Shown here: positions 1-8,031 of the stretch, in pieces
How the letters are laid out: each line of letters opens with the position of its first letter
How positions within the stretch are numbered: the first letter of the stretch is position 1
Source: Flavobacteriales bacterium
Lineage (GTDB): Bacteria > Bacteroidota > Bacteroidia > Flavobacteriales_F > PHOS-HE28
Reading direction: 5' to 3'
Length of the DNA: 16,772 nucleotides
Assembly: GCA_016717305.1 (NCBI GenBank)
Contig: JADKFY010000017.1
Coordinates: 1-16,772 of the forward strand
The notes under the pieces: model-generated
What the model was told of the DNA's origin: nothing
The model's database searches: none
The model's input: only the letters and a program-made list of their open reading frames with translations
Translations under genes and position numbers: made by a program

Positions 1-1
1 T

Positions 2-321
2 TCCGAGCGCTGTATCCTTCAATCCTTCGATCCTGCCATTTTGGAAGCCGGTGCATGCAAACGGGATGACCTCCTCGTTGCACTTCCGGTGAGAATGACC
101 GGGGATGAAGGAAATCTCGCCCGCTGCTTCAAGCCCAACATCTACAGCCCACATTATTCCATGGCGAACGAGGCTATGTTGAAGAACCTGCGCGAAAGGG
201 ATATTGAACTGGTGGTCGGACGGTGAACGAAGTGCCTGATATCACGCGCATGCTGGACCTGGGCGTGGATGCGATCATCAGCGATTACCCGGATCGGGTG
301 ATAAGTTGGTCAGACCGTTAG
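2..321 (+). CDS. Glycerophosphodiester phosphodiesterase, C-terminal part (5' truncated, one frameshift)
   Basis: This is the tail of a GDPD-family enzyme, which hydrolyses glycerophosphodiesters to glycerol-3-phosphate and an alcohol on a TIM barrel. The start lies left of the window. Visible family signatures are SFDPAILEA near the left edge and the closing segment ITRMLDLGVDAIISDYPD, the usual last strand and helix of the barrel. The reading frame breaks between 217 and 218: adding one base after GTC turns VVGR-stop into VVWTVNEVPDI, the expected continuation, and the restored frame ends at the TAG at 319-321. The catalytic N-terminal His/Glu residues are outside the window, so activity cannot be judged. 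The family assignment is firm; whether it is a UgpQ- or GlpQ-like enzyme cannot be decided. Confidence 0.85.
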
Positions 322-324
322 TCT

Positions 325-560
325 CTAATTCTCGAAGTGTTCGTTCGACTTGGACCTGAAATTCATCAACGTCCGATCGAATTTGGCTTGGTCAACTGCG
401 AGCTTCTGCAGAAGTGATCGCGGTACACAAGGGGTGTGTAGCGCCCGGCATCGATCGCCACCAATTGTGGTTTCAACGAATGGACCACACGAACGACTTT
501 ATCACTATCTCCACATCCCGTGCGGCTTTCAGCGTTTCCAATCGCTCGGAGCTTGCCTAC
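325..560 (-). other. Probable broken small coding region, function unknown
   Basis: No family is recognised. On the minus strand this interval reads as protein-like sequence in pieces: SERLETLKAARDVEIVIK, then after a shift VVHSLKPQLVAIDAGRYTP and LVYRDHF, then after another shift SDVDEFQVQVERTLRE, ending near 325. Codon choice and the alternation of charged and hydrophobic residues resemble the neighbouring real genes, and the plus-strand frames here look less protein-like. The piece follows the stop of the coiled-coil gene on the same strand and shows at least two frameshifts. It could be a short separate gene of about 80-90 residues or a degraded remnant; no convincing start codon is visible. 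This is a tentative call based only on sequence texture. Confidence 0.3.
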
Positions 561-590
561 GGAACATGCCAGATCATCGGGTCGATCCGG

Positions 591-1376
591 TCAGCTACCT
601 CCTTTCACTGCTGAAGGAATCTCTTTGACAACTGGCAGAGGCAAGGACTCTTCTTTCGGCACGCGTTGAACGTTCACAGGTCGCTGCTCCAAGGCACGGA
701 CTTTCACTTGCAATTCTTCAATTGCCTTGATGCTGCGACGCTGTAGCCGGCCCGTTCTGTACAACAGAAGTGCCATGGAAACCAACCACAACAAGGCTAT
801 ACCGAGCGTTGCCCATTGCCAGGTCCTTAACAGTTCGGACGATCTCTTGATGCTCGCTTCATGGACTGCACTTTCTTGCGCGTTCACTTTTGAGAGGCTG
901 TCATTCAAGGCCATTGAAGCGTGCAACAGCCGTTACGCTGTCCATTCCAGCACGTTCACCGAAATCCCGCTCGCGTGCCTCTATCAAGCTGCGCACTTGG
1001 AGCAATTCGGAATAGGCTTGGCGCCTTTCCCGCTTCACGCAGCGCTTCCGCCAACTCGGACCGGACGGCGATCTCGGTATTTCGCGGACCGACCGATGAA
1101 GCGTATCCACTGCTTGCTGCAAGAGCTTGATCGCTTCCGGCGACTTCACTTCGCGCGAAAGCGACACCCGCAGTTCTGCTCCCAATGCCGCGGAACCAGT
1201 GCTGTCGGCGACCAACATACGATGGCGTAGTTCCTTCACCACCAACTCAGACTGTCTTTGGCGGATGTGCGGCTCTGGGGAAAACCCAAGTGCGAACAGG
1301 TGATGAGGAGCACGACGACCAGTGACCTTGGATCGAGAAGGAAGTTCCTAGTGTGCCGCATTTTCATCTGGCTCAT
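591..1376 (-). CDS. Coiled-coil protein with N-terminal signal segment and C-terminal transmembrane helix (several frameshifts)
   Basis: The function is unknown. The chosen ATG at 1376 overlaps the aspartate kinase stop in an ATGA arrangement, which suggests translational coupling; in-frame ATGs at 1367 and 1361 are alternatives. The first 40 residues hold a hydrophobic signal or anchor (LVVVLLITCSHLGF, with a Cys). A charged, helix-rich middle follows (RQSELVVKELRHRM, LRVSLSREVK, then SELLQVRSLIEARERDFGER), consistent with a coiled coil. Next comes a clear membrane helix (WQWATLGIALLWLVSMALLL), a basic stretch, a short helix and a proline-rich tail ending at the stop at 591-593. Frames change near 1245-1265, 1085, 1035 and 915, so the product is a composite of about 260 residues. 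The last segment could conceivably be a separate small gene. The overall topology is inferred. Confidence 0.6.
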
Positions 1377-2623
1377 TTCACAACGAACCGTGCCGTGGTC
1401 CGTGAGCGTTGTTCGATCGAGTACTTCCTTATGCTTCAGCAGTTCCTCTAGTGTGACCTCATCGTAGTGACGTACGGTGATCAATTCGCAACCATCGTTG
1501 CACAGCACTTCACAATCCTTTCGCAACTCTTCCGTTAGCGAGCGCGCTCTTGACGAATCGTCAACAACAACGCTGAACGCCACCGCGCTGTTCTGCATCA
1601 GTTCGATCCGCACGTTCATTGTTGCAAAGCGCTTGAAGATGTCGCTCAAATTATCCTCTACAATAAAGCTCAGGTCGCGCGGTGTGATACTGATCAGCAA
1701 TTGTTTCGGCTTTACAATGAAAGACGGGATCAACGAATCATTCTCGCTTCGGTCATCAATGGTGCTGCCCGGTGCGTTCAGATCGACAAAAGAGCGCACA
1801 TAGAGCGGAATGTTCTTCTTCTGCAACGGCTGCAATGTGCGTGGATGGATCACGCTGGCTCCGAAATAACTCAACTCGATCGCCTCGCGGTAGCTGATGT
1901 GCGAGAGCAACTTCGTGTCCGGAAAAACATTCGGGTCCGCGTTGAACATCCCGGGGACGTCCTTCCAGATCGTTACGCTTTCCGCATCGAGCAAGTAAGC
2001 GAAGATGGCTGCGCTGAAGTCGGAACCTTCGCGCCCCAATGTTGTGCTGGTGCCCTCGGAACTAAAGCCAATGAAACCTTGTGTAACAATGCGCTTAGGA
2101 CTTCCATCGACCTCGCTCAACAATGTCGAAGCCCGTAATTCCGAGGTTGCCCAATCGATACGCGCAGCGCGGTACAGTTCGTCGGTTCGCACAATGGTCC
2201 TTGCATCCACCCATGTGTTCGCCAGTTGTACACTTTTCAAATGTGCACTTATGATCAACGTGCTCCACAATTCGCCATACGAAACAACGTGATCATAATC
2301 TCGATCCCTGTTGCTTGATGGCGTGCCATTCAAATAGGTATTGAGCCGATCGAAGTGCAGGATCAGTTCCGCTGCTGCCGCTACATCCTGCGGTGCTACT
2401 TCAGCGAGTATTGCCAAGTGGCCTCGGCGCAACGTTTCTAAACCAGATCCACTCCATTCCCATTGGCAAGTGCTCACGACCTTCTCCAACGCATTGGTGG
2501 TCTTCCCATGGCGCTGACAACGATGACGAGATCATCATCTTGGAAGTGCGTCAACACCTTGGAAAGTTTGCGAACACCCTGCGCGTCCTTCACACTAGCC
2601 CCTCCGAATTTGAACACTTTCAT
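1373..2623 (-). CDS. lysC: Aspartate kinase, monofunctional (two frameshifts)
   Basis: Aspartate kinase phosphorylates L-aspartate with ATP, the first step towards lysine, threonine, methionine and diaminopimelate, in the cytoplasm. The start at 2623 gives the canonical MKVFKFGGASVKD, the ATP-binding KFGG motif. Further family marks are LVIVVSAMG near residue 40, TTLGREGSDFSAAIFAYLL near residue 195, WKDVPGMFNADPN and ASVIHPRTLQP, followed by a C-terminal ACT regulatory region (about residues 270-400). The frame is lost after VSAMG at about 2505 (one base missing) and again at about 1417 (one base extra). Joining the frames gives a 416-residue protein ending EQRSRTTARFVVK, a normal length for the monofunctional enzyme. 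It is not fused to homoserine dehydrogenase. Feedback regulation by lysine or threonine is typical of the family but cannot be read here. The symbol is the generic one. Confidence 0.93.
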
Positions 2624-2634
2624 TTCGGAATGCG

Positions 2635-2664
2635 TCGTGAGTCGTTAGTCGAATGCGTCATGAG
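2635..2664. repeat. Left heptamer array flanking the S23-type gene
   Basis: Four degenerate units lie head to tail: TCGTGAG, TCGTTAG, TCGAATGCG and TCATGAG. Read on the minus strand they become CTCATGA, CGCATTCGA, CTAACGA and CTCACGA, i.e. a CTNNNGA heptamer with one expanded unit. The array begins 11 bases upstream of the aspartate kinase ATG, so it lies in that gene's leader. It is in inverted orientation to the array at 3088-3151. Confidence 0.7.
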
Positions 2665-2692
2665 TCTCTGGTACATCATGTAGCCCATGTTG

Positions 2693-3045
2693 TTACAGGA
2701 ATTTCTTAGGATTCGCTGCCATGTAGTGGAGCAACCCACCAACTTCTTCGGATAAAGTGAAATATTCTTCATATTCATTCTGTGCAATGTACTCGCAAGC
2801 AAACGCAAACTCCAGCCATACCTGCGTTTCGCAAGTTCGGTTTCACAGTCGTTCAGTTTGGCCTCGAAATATTTTTGTGTTCTCCTATGTCGATAAGCCT
2901 CCGCCAAATTCACCACTACAGATCGTGAACTTCGACGGATCTGGTCGGTCATACTGTACTTCTCTTCAGCCGGGAATTTCTTCGTTCGCCGGAAGATCAT
3001 CATCGAAAGTTTGAACCCCTTCTGATAAGCATATAGTTGTTGCAC
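2693..3045 (-). CDS. Four-helix-bundle protein, S23 / intervening-sequence-protein family (one frameshift)
   Basis: The family was first seen as proteins encoded in 23S rRNA intervening sequences; it also includes the Avd accessory protein of diversity-generating retroelements, but most members are chromosomal orphans without a proven role. The sequence shows the family pattern: AYQKGFKLSMMIFRRTKKFP, then EEKYSMTDQIRRSSRSVVVN with NLAEAY, and after one restored base at about 2830 ETQVWLEFAFACEYI and a C-terminal NPKKFL. The joined product is about 117 residues, the usual size. The start is uncertain: GTG at 3045 follows a stop directly, and an out-of-frame ATG lies slightly upstream, so a second frameshift near the 5' end is possible. 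It lies between the acetyltransferase and aspartate kinase, bracketed by inverted repeat arrays. No reverse transcriptase or variable repeat is present, so a retroelement role is not supported. Confidence 0.85.
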
Positions 3046-3087
3046 TTACCCATTTCACGGCGTTCAACGTGACCAAACTACTTCTAG

Positions 3088-3151
3088 CTCAAGACTAATG
3101 ACTCCCTGACCAAGGCTTCCGACTCAAGACTATTAGACTTCCGACACAAGA
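3088..3151. repeat. Right heptamer array flanking the S23-type gene
   Basis: About eight units of a degenerate CTNNNGA heptamer are visible on the plus strand, for example CTCAAGA (3088 and 3123), CTAATGA (3095), CTTCCGA (3116 and 3138) and CACAAGA (3145), with a few 8-base variants. GACTAATGACTC at 3093-3104 is the reverse complement of the left-array sequence at 2639-2650 except for one base. The array sits between the acetyltransferase stop and the S23 start, with no gene inside it. Confidence 0.75.
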
Positions 3152-3155
3152 CTTC

Positions 3156-3625
3156 TTAAACTAACTTCCTCAACTCATCCAATTCCAAAGAACCGTTAAC
3201 CCATTGCGGATCAAGTACCGAACCGAAACGTTCATAGAATCGGATCGCATCCGTGTTCCAGTCAAGGACCTGCCAAAGCATGCCCGCATAGTTCTTTTCC
3301 ACAGCATATTTGGCACATTGCCGAAATAGCTCTTCGCCTATTCGTTTACCACGCGCTTCCTCGGTTACCACAATGTCCTCAAATACAATCGTCTCCCCTT
3401 CCACGTGGAATATCGCTCATAGCACACCGCGATCCCCACGATCAACCCTTCAACCTCTGCTACCCAACCGACCCACACGGGATCAGGACCAAATCCGGCT
3501 TCGCGCATGTGCTCCAACGTGACGGTTACCGCTTCAGGCTCCTTTTCGAAAACCGCCAGTTCCCGCACCAGCTCCAGCATTCGGGGCACATCGCGGACTT
3601 CTGCCTTGCGTATCGTGAACTTCAT
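3156..3625 (-). CDS. GNAT-family N-acetyltransferase, spermidine/diamine acetyltransferase-like (one frameshift)
   Basis: It transfers acetyl from acetyl-CoA to an amine in the cytoplasm; the closest remembered relatives are SSAT-type polyamine or thialysine acetyltransferases. The ATG at 3625 gives MKFTIRKAEVRDVPRML, the first GNAT strand and helix. Then come LAVFEKEPEAVTVT, a VGWVAEVEGLIVGIAV strand pair, the YSTWKGRRLYL segment, the acetyl-CoA loop EARGKRIGEELF (R/Q-x-x-G-x-G/A type), and the C-terminal WNTDAIRFYERFG typical of the fold. One base is missing at about 3380, between RRLYL and EDIVVTEE; restoring it gives 156 residues ending LDELRKLV. It diverges from fbp and heads the leftward gene set. 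The substrate is not determinable from sequence alone. Confidence 0.88.
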
Positions 3626-3693
3626 GGTGCGCAAAGATCGCGTACAGCCGATATTTGCAGTCGAACCCTTCTACGTATTTCTTTTCGATCAAC
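3626..3693. promoter_or_regulatory. Divergent intergenic region between the GNAT gene and fbp
   Basis: These 68 bases separate two divergent start codons and so must carry promoters for both directions unless transcription starts inside a gene. On the plus strand a TTTG near 3653 and a TATTTC near 3676 loosely resemble the Bacteroidota -33/-7 pattern, but the fit is partial and the implied leader is very short. No operator or riboswitch is seen. Confidence 0.3.
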
Positions 3694-4657
3694 ATGGCCA
3701 ACATCAAGACCCTCGCCGAATTCATCACCGAACGGCAGCACGAATTCACCTATGCGACCGGCGAATTAACGCAGCTGCTTACCAGCTTCCGCCTAGCGGG
3801 TAAGATGGTGAACCGCGAGGTGAACAAGGCCGGTTTGGCTGAGGACATTCTCGGTGCGCAAGGCAGTGAGAACGTGCAGGGCGAACAGCAGCAGAAGCTG
3901 GACGTGTATGCCAACGACCTGTTCATCCGCCTACTCCGTAGCCAAGGTGAAGTATGCGCTGTGGCCAGTGAAGAGAACGAGGAGATCGTACACTTCAACA
4001 ATGGCGGCAAGTACGTGGTGACCATGGATCCACTCGATGGCAGCAGCAACATCGATGTGAATGTGAGCATCGGGACGATCTTCAGCATCTATCGCCGGAT
4101 AAGTGAAGGCGAAACGGCAACGATGGAAGATTTCATGCAATCGGGTACAGCGCAAGTGGCTGCGGGCTACATCATTTATGGAAGCAGCACCATGCTCGTT
4201 TATACCACGGGCCACGGGGTGAACGGCTTCACACTGGACCCCAGCATCGGCACCTTCTGCCTGAGCCACGCGAACATGACCACTCCAGAAGAAGGGGAAC
4301 ATATACTCTGTGAACGAAGGCAATTATTTCGACTTCAGCGAGGGCGTGCGCAACTACATCGACGATTGCAAGAGGCAGAATATGAGTGGCCGATACATCG
4401 GGAGCCTTGTCGCGGACTTCCACCGGAATTTACTGAAGGGCGGGATCTACATTTACCCTGCCACGAAGAAATCGCCGAATGGGAAATTGCGACTGCTCTA
4501 TGAGGCCAACACGCTCGCCATGATCGTGGAGCAGGCCGGGGGTATGGCCACCGATGGCACCACCCGCATCTTGGACCTTAAGCCAACTGAACTGCACCAG
4601 CGTTGCCCATTGTACATCGGTAGTAAGGGTATGGTGGAGAAGGCGATGAAGAGCTAA
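3694..4657 (+). CDS. fbp: Fructose-1,6-bisphosphatase class 1 (one frameshift)
   Basis: It hydrolyses fructose-1,6-bisphosphate to fructose-6-phosphate, the committed step of gluconeogenesis, in the cytoplasm. The ATG at 3694 (MANIKTLAEFI) fits the family. The metal-binding signature DPLDGSSNIDVNVSIGT lies at about residues 112-128, with the upstream acidic cluster ASEENEE near residue 90. The substrate-binding GNYFDF, NMSGRYIGSLVADFHRNL and LYEANTLAMIVEQAGG segments follow in the C-terminal half. The reading frame breaks at 4294-4297, where GGGG should be GGG; correcting it joins MTTPEEGNIYSVNEGNYF and gives 320 residues, a normal length. It is divergent from the GNAT gene. The class 1 assignment is certain; the break looks like a homopolymer sequencing error. 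Confidence 0.96.
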
Positions 4658-4719
4658 CAGCGTCAATTGAACCAATTCCTGGTCAAGGTGTACCTCGTCC
4701 TAACACGATCAAAAACCCC

Positions 4720-6921
4720 ATGCGCTACTTCACTTTATTGTTCTTTATCGTTGCGTTCGTGGCCAACGCCCAATGGGAACTCGTAACCCCCATAAAGAAC
4801 ACAAGCGAGTTCAAGGATCTGGTGATGGTGAACGATCTCGTGGGCTATGCTACCGACTGGGTGAATGGCGCGATCCTTAGCACTGCGGATGGTGGAATTA
4901 CCTGGCAACGACGACAGCACTTGCTCCAAAACACCCCATTGGCGATCCACATGTGGGATGAAGAGCGCGGCGTTTGTGTTGGCAACAGCGGCATCGTGTA
5001 TCGCACCACGGACGGGTTCCGCACGGCGACCTCATCGTTCAATCCTACATACGGCCATTTGAATTGTGTGTTCTTCCTGAACGATACGCTTGGCTGGGTG
5101 GGCACGCAGAGCGGAAAGATCTACCGAAGCACGGATGCTGGCGTTACGTGGACGCTGATGCAGAGCAACCAACCCACGAGCAACTACATGACCGATATCC
5201 AATTCGTGGACGAGAACATCGGGTACGCCAGTTGCTACGCCGGGGAAATGTTGAAGAGCACCGATGGAGGTCTCACTTGGCAGAACGTGGGGCCTTTCGA
5301 TCAACTGGTATTGATGCGCGACCTGCACTTCTTCACCACACAAGAAGGCGTTGCCGTGGGCAGCGCAGGCGAAGTGATCCGCACCACGGACGGCGGTGTG
5401 ACGTGGGATTCGATACCATCCAATACCACTTACAGTATGAATGCGATGGCTGTGCAAGGTGATGTGATCGTGGCTTGCGGCTGGTGGGGCCGGACCATCC
5501 GCAGCACGGATCGCGGTCTCACGTGGACGGAGCTCCAAGTGGGAAGCAGCGAACACCAAAGCGTTGCCTTAACGCCAAGTGGACACGGAATGCTGGGCAC
5601 CAATGGACGGATACAAGGCACCAATAACATGGGCCTGAGCTGGGCCGTTCTCAAAGAAGGAACCTCATCTTCCGCCGTAAACAAAATGAGCTTCGCCAAC
5701 AACAACATCGGCGTGGCCGGAAATGGACTGCGCACTACAGATGGAGGTCGTTCATGGGTGACTGCGCCGAGCGGAGGCCTGGGCGTTCATTTGCGATCAG
5801 ACGGCATAGGGTGTCGTGGTGGAGGTAGCGGATCCTTCGGTCGTACCACGGATTTCTTTGCAACGGGAATCAACGGCACGGGTCCGAATGTGGCCATACG
5901 TTGTACTTGGAGTTTGAATGCCACCACACACATCGTTGGTGGCGGCGCGGTGTACGGCGGGATCTACCGCACCACCAACAACGGCAGCTCTTGGACGCAT
6001 GTGCTCGATGTTGGCAACATCACCATCAGCGATCTCTGGTTCGTGGATGACCTGCAAGGCTACGCGGTGGGTGAGTACGGTGACAACTACCGCACCTCCG
6101 ATGGCGGCGTGACGTGGCAACCATTGCCCCCGATGGGCGGTTCCCCTACCGTGTTCTTCAACGATGCATTGCATGGCTGGACCAAGTACTGGCGCACCAC
6201 GGATGGCGGCGACAATTGGACCCAAATGTTCGGCACGCCGCAATCAGGCGTGAGCATCTTCTTCACCGATAACGACACAGGCTATGTAGTTGCCAGCACC
6301 GGACAAACGGAAAAGTCCACGGACGGTGGTGTTACCTGGGCAAACGTATTGCCGCAGATATTCAACGCCGGGATCAGCGACGCTGCTTATGTGGATGGAT
6401 ACATTGTGATCGGAGGCGCATACGGTGACATCTATCGTGCGCAAGTAGGTTGCTCCAGCGTGCTACAAGTGCCTACAGTTACTATTGATGGCACCACATT
6501 GTGCAGCTTGCTCGATGGCGCGATCCAATGGTACCGCAACGCAGAGCCTGTTCCCGATGGAACCACGCAATGCATCGATGCCACTACAGGTGGGTCATAC
6601 GCTGTTGTGGTTGTTGATGGGTTCGGTTGTACCTCGGCAGCTTCGGAACCGGTACAAGTGGTGATCACGGGTGTGGATGAACTGCGCAAAAAAGTGCTGA
6701 CCCTTTCACCGAACCCTGCGAATTCTATTGTGCAAATTGAACGGACCGACGACCTGCCTGCAACTGTTTTCATCATCGATGCCCAAGGGCGATCAGTGAT
6801 CCAACAACGCATCGCTGGAACGCGTGTCTCGGTTGATGTTTCCATGTTGAATGCGGGAGCATACATGGTTCGCGTAGTTGACAACGGCGGCGTTTCCACA
6901 ACGCGGATGGTGAAGAACTAG
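4720..6921 (+). CDS. Secreted TDGGxTW-repeat beta-propeller protein with T9SS sorting domain
   Basis: An intact 733-residue protein, predicted to be exported and attached to or released from the cell surface by the type IX secretion system. Residues 1-17 are a signal peptide (MRYFTLLFFIVAFVANA, cleavage before Q18). From about residue 55 to 540 there are twelve copies of an Asp-box-like motif (STADGGITW, RSTDAGVTW, KSTDGGLTW, RTTDGGVTW, the weaker GTNNMGLSW and RTTNNGSSW, and others), spaced about 35-50 residues, as in Ycf48/BNR/sortilin-like propellers; twelve blades suggest two propellers. A small Cys-containing Ig-like module follows (about 560-650). The C-terminus from LSPNPANS (about 662) to TTRMVKN is a type A sorting domain. 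The substrate or partner is unknown; no glycosidase active site was recognised. It is preceded by 62 bases after fbp, and its stop lies 20 bases before the next chosen ATG. Confidence 0.9.
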   Translation: MRYFTLLFFIVAFVANAQWELVTPIKNTSEFKDLVMVNDLVGYATDWVNGAILSTADGGITWQRRQHLLQNTPLAIHMWDEERGVCVGNSGIVYRTTDGFRTATSSFNPTYGHLNCVFFLNDTLGWVGTQSGKIYRSTDAGVTWTLMQSNQPTSNYMTDIQFVDENIGYASCYAGEMLKSTDGGLTWQNVGPFDQLVLMRDLHFFTTQEGVAVGSAGEVIRTTDGGVTWDSIPSNTTYSMNAMAVQGDVIVACGWWGRTIRSTDRGLTWTELQVGSSEHQSVALTPSGHGMLGTNGRIQGTNNMGLSWAVLKEGTSSSAVNKMSFANNNIGVAGNGLRTTDGGRSWVTAPSGGLGVHLRSDGIGCRGGGSGSFGRTTDFFATGINGTGPNVAIRCTWSLNATTHIVGGGAVYGGIYRTTNNGSSWTHVLDVGNITISDLWFVDDLQGYAVGEYGDNYRTSDGGVTWQPLPPMGGSPTVFFNDALHGWTKYWRTTDGGDNWTQMFGTPQSGVSIFFTDNDTGYVVASTGQTEKSTDGGVTWANVLPQIFNAGISDAAYVDGYIVIGGAYGDIYRAQVGCSSVLQVPTVTIDGTTLCSLLDGAIQWYRNAEPVPDGTTQCIDATTGGSYAVVVVDGFGCTSAASEPVQVVITGVDELRKKVLTLSPNPANSIVQIERTDDLPATVFIIDAQGRSVIQQRIAGTRVSVDVSMLNAGAYMVRVVDNGGVSTTRMVKN

Positions 6922-6941
6922 TGCCTCTGATCATGGCCGTA

Positions 6942-7478
6942 ATGACCACGTACCTGTTGCTCTTCCGCGGTGTTGGGGGTGCTACGCAACTGCCCGTTGC
7001 ACAGTTACGCGAAGCGCTTACGAAGGCTGGATTCAAGCACGCAACCACTTACATCAACAGTGGAAATGCACTAGTGCGTAGTGCTCTTTCGCGTGAAGAG
7101 ACAATTACCAAAGTGGCCGCTATCTGCAAGAAGAAATTCGGTTTCGACAAACCCATTTTCGCACCAACATTGGCAGAATGGGAAGCCGTGATCAAGAACC
7201 ACCCGTTCCCGAACAAGGCCGAAGGAAAGCATGTGCATGCCTTGCTGCTCGCCGAAACGCCGAAACCAGATGCGATCGAACGGATCCAAGCACTAGCGGT
7301 TGGCGCTGAAGAATTGAAGATGGTCAAGGGCGTTTGCTACATCCACACTCCGAATGGTTTCGGCACCAGCAAGATGGCTGAGAAGTTCGATAAGTGGATC
7401 GGCGTGGTGAACACCGGACGCAACTGGAACACGGTTTTGAAGATGCATGAATTGGAAATTGCAATAGAGGCGAAGTAG
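6942..7478 (+). CDS. DUF1697 domain-containing protein
   Basis: A cytoplasmic protein of 178 residues of the DUF1697 family, whose biochemical role is not established. The family pattern is clear at the N-terminus: TTYLLLFRGVGG, then LREALTKAGFKHATTYINSG with the conserved SGN, as in the usual Y-hydrophobic-LRG start and TY-x-x-SGN motif. The C-terminus ends with RNWNTVLKMHELE, the conserved arginine-asparagine segment of the family. I chose ATG 6942 because it places TYLLLFRG directly after the start; ATG 6933 (three residues longer) is nearly as likely. It follows the propeller gene closely (stop at 6921), so co-transcription is possible but may only be a packing effect. The frame is intact. 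Confidence 0.88.
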   Translation: MTTYLLLFRGVGGATQLPVAQLREALTKAGFKHATTYINSGNALVRSALSREETITKVAAICKKKFGFDKPIFAPTLAEWEAVIKNHPFPNKAEGKHVHALLLAETPKPDAIERIQALAVGAEELKMVKGVCYIHTPNGFGTSKMAEKFDKWIGVVNTGRNWNTVLKMHELEIAIEAK

Positions 7479-7560
7479 GCGAATTCGTAATTTGTGATGA
7501 GCACCAATTCTAGCGTATCGCTTTTGGTTCGATGGCCCATACCGCAGATGCCCGGATAAA

Positions 7561-7935
7561 ATGACCGACGAACAAACACTCCGATCCTTGATCGATGCTT
7601 GGTTCCGGAAGGAAGGCTTCAAGCAGATGCGCTTTCAAGGTCCCACGGAACGCATAACATCGCACAACATGGACCACACGCTGGTGTACAAGCTGCACAA
7701 CCGACCGGACCATTTGACGTTCTACAAAGAGTCCACAGGAGGTTCATTGATCGTGTTCGAGGTCTCCACGCAAGATGGAAAAGTGAGCTATGACGGATAC
7801 TGCCCGCTGTTGCTTTTCGGGATCTGGGAACGAAAGTTGTCCTTCAAAGCAAATGCAGGAAAGTTGGCGGCGTACCGAAAGGAGGGATCTGAAGTAGAGC
7901 AGCGGCTCCTGAAGATGTTGGAAGGGCGAGGTTAA
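7561..7935 (+). CDS. Hypothetical protein, 124 residues
   Basis: No family is recognised. The product is a soluble, charged protein beginning MTDEQTLRSLIDAWFRKEGF, without signal peptide or membrane helix. The middle alternates short beta-like segments (HTLVYKLHNRPDHLTFY, GSLIVFEVSTQDG) and the end is a basic-acidic helix (EVEQRLLKMLEGRG), suggesting a small alpha/beta domain. Intact reading frame, codon use like the neighbours, and the A-rich GGATAAA just before the ATG support a real gene. It lies 82 bases after the DUF1697 gene on the same strand. Confidence 0.65.
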   Translation: MTDEQTLRSLIDAWFRKEGFKQMRFQGPTERITSHNMDHTLVYKLHNRPDHLTFYKESTGGSLIVFEVSTQDGKVSYDGYCPLLLFGIWERKLSFKANAGKLAAYRKEGSEVEQRLLKMLEGRG

Positions 7936-8031
7936 AGACAGAGTTGAGAAGCACTCTATTTCTTGATCCGTAGCGTCCTTCGATCCGATCGGGTGCTCAC
8001 TCCCGTACCTCTCTATTCAAACCCAGAACCC

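Noticed and set aside
350..628. Plus-strand open frames in 350-628
   Set aside because: Cysteine/histidine-rich and unlike any family; the minus strand reads more like real protein over the same bases.
2693..3151. A diversity-generating retroelement based on the Avd-like four-helix-bundle gene
   Set aside because: No reverse transcriptase, template repeat or variable repeat with adenine-directed changes was found in the window.
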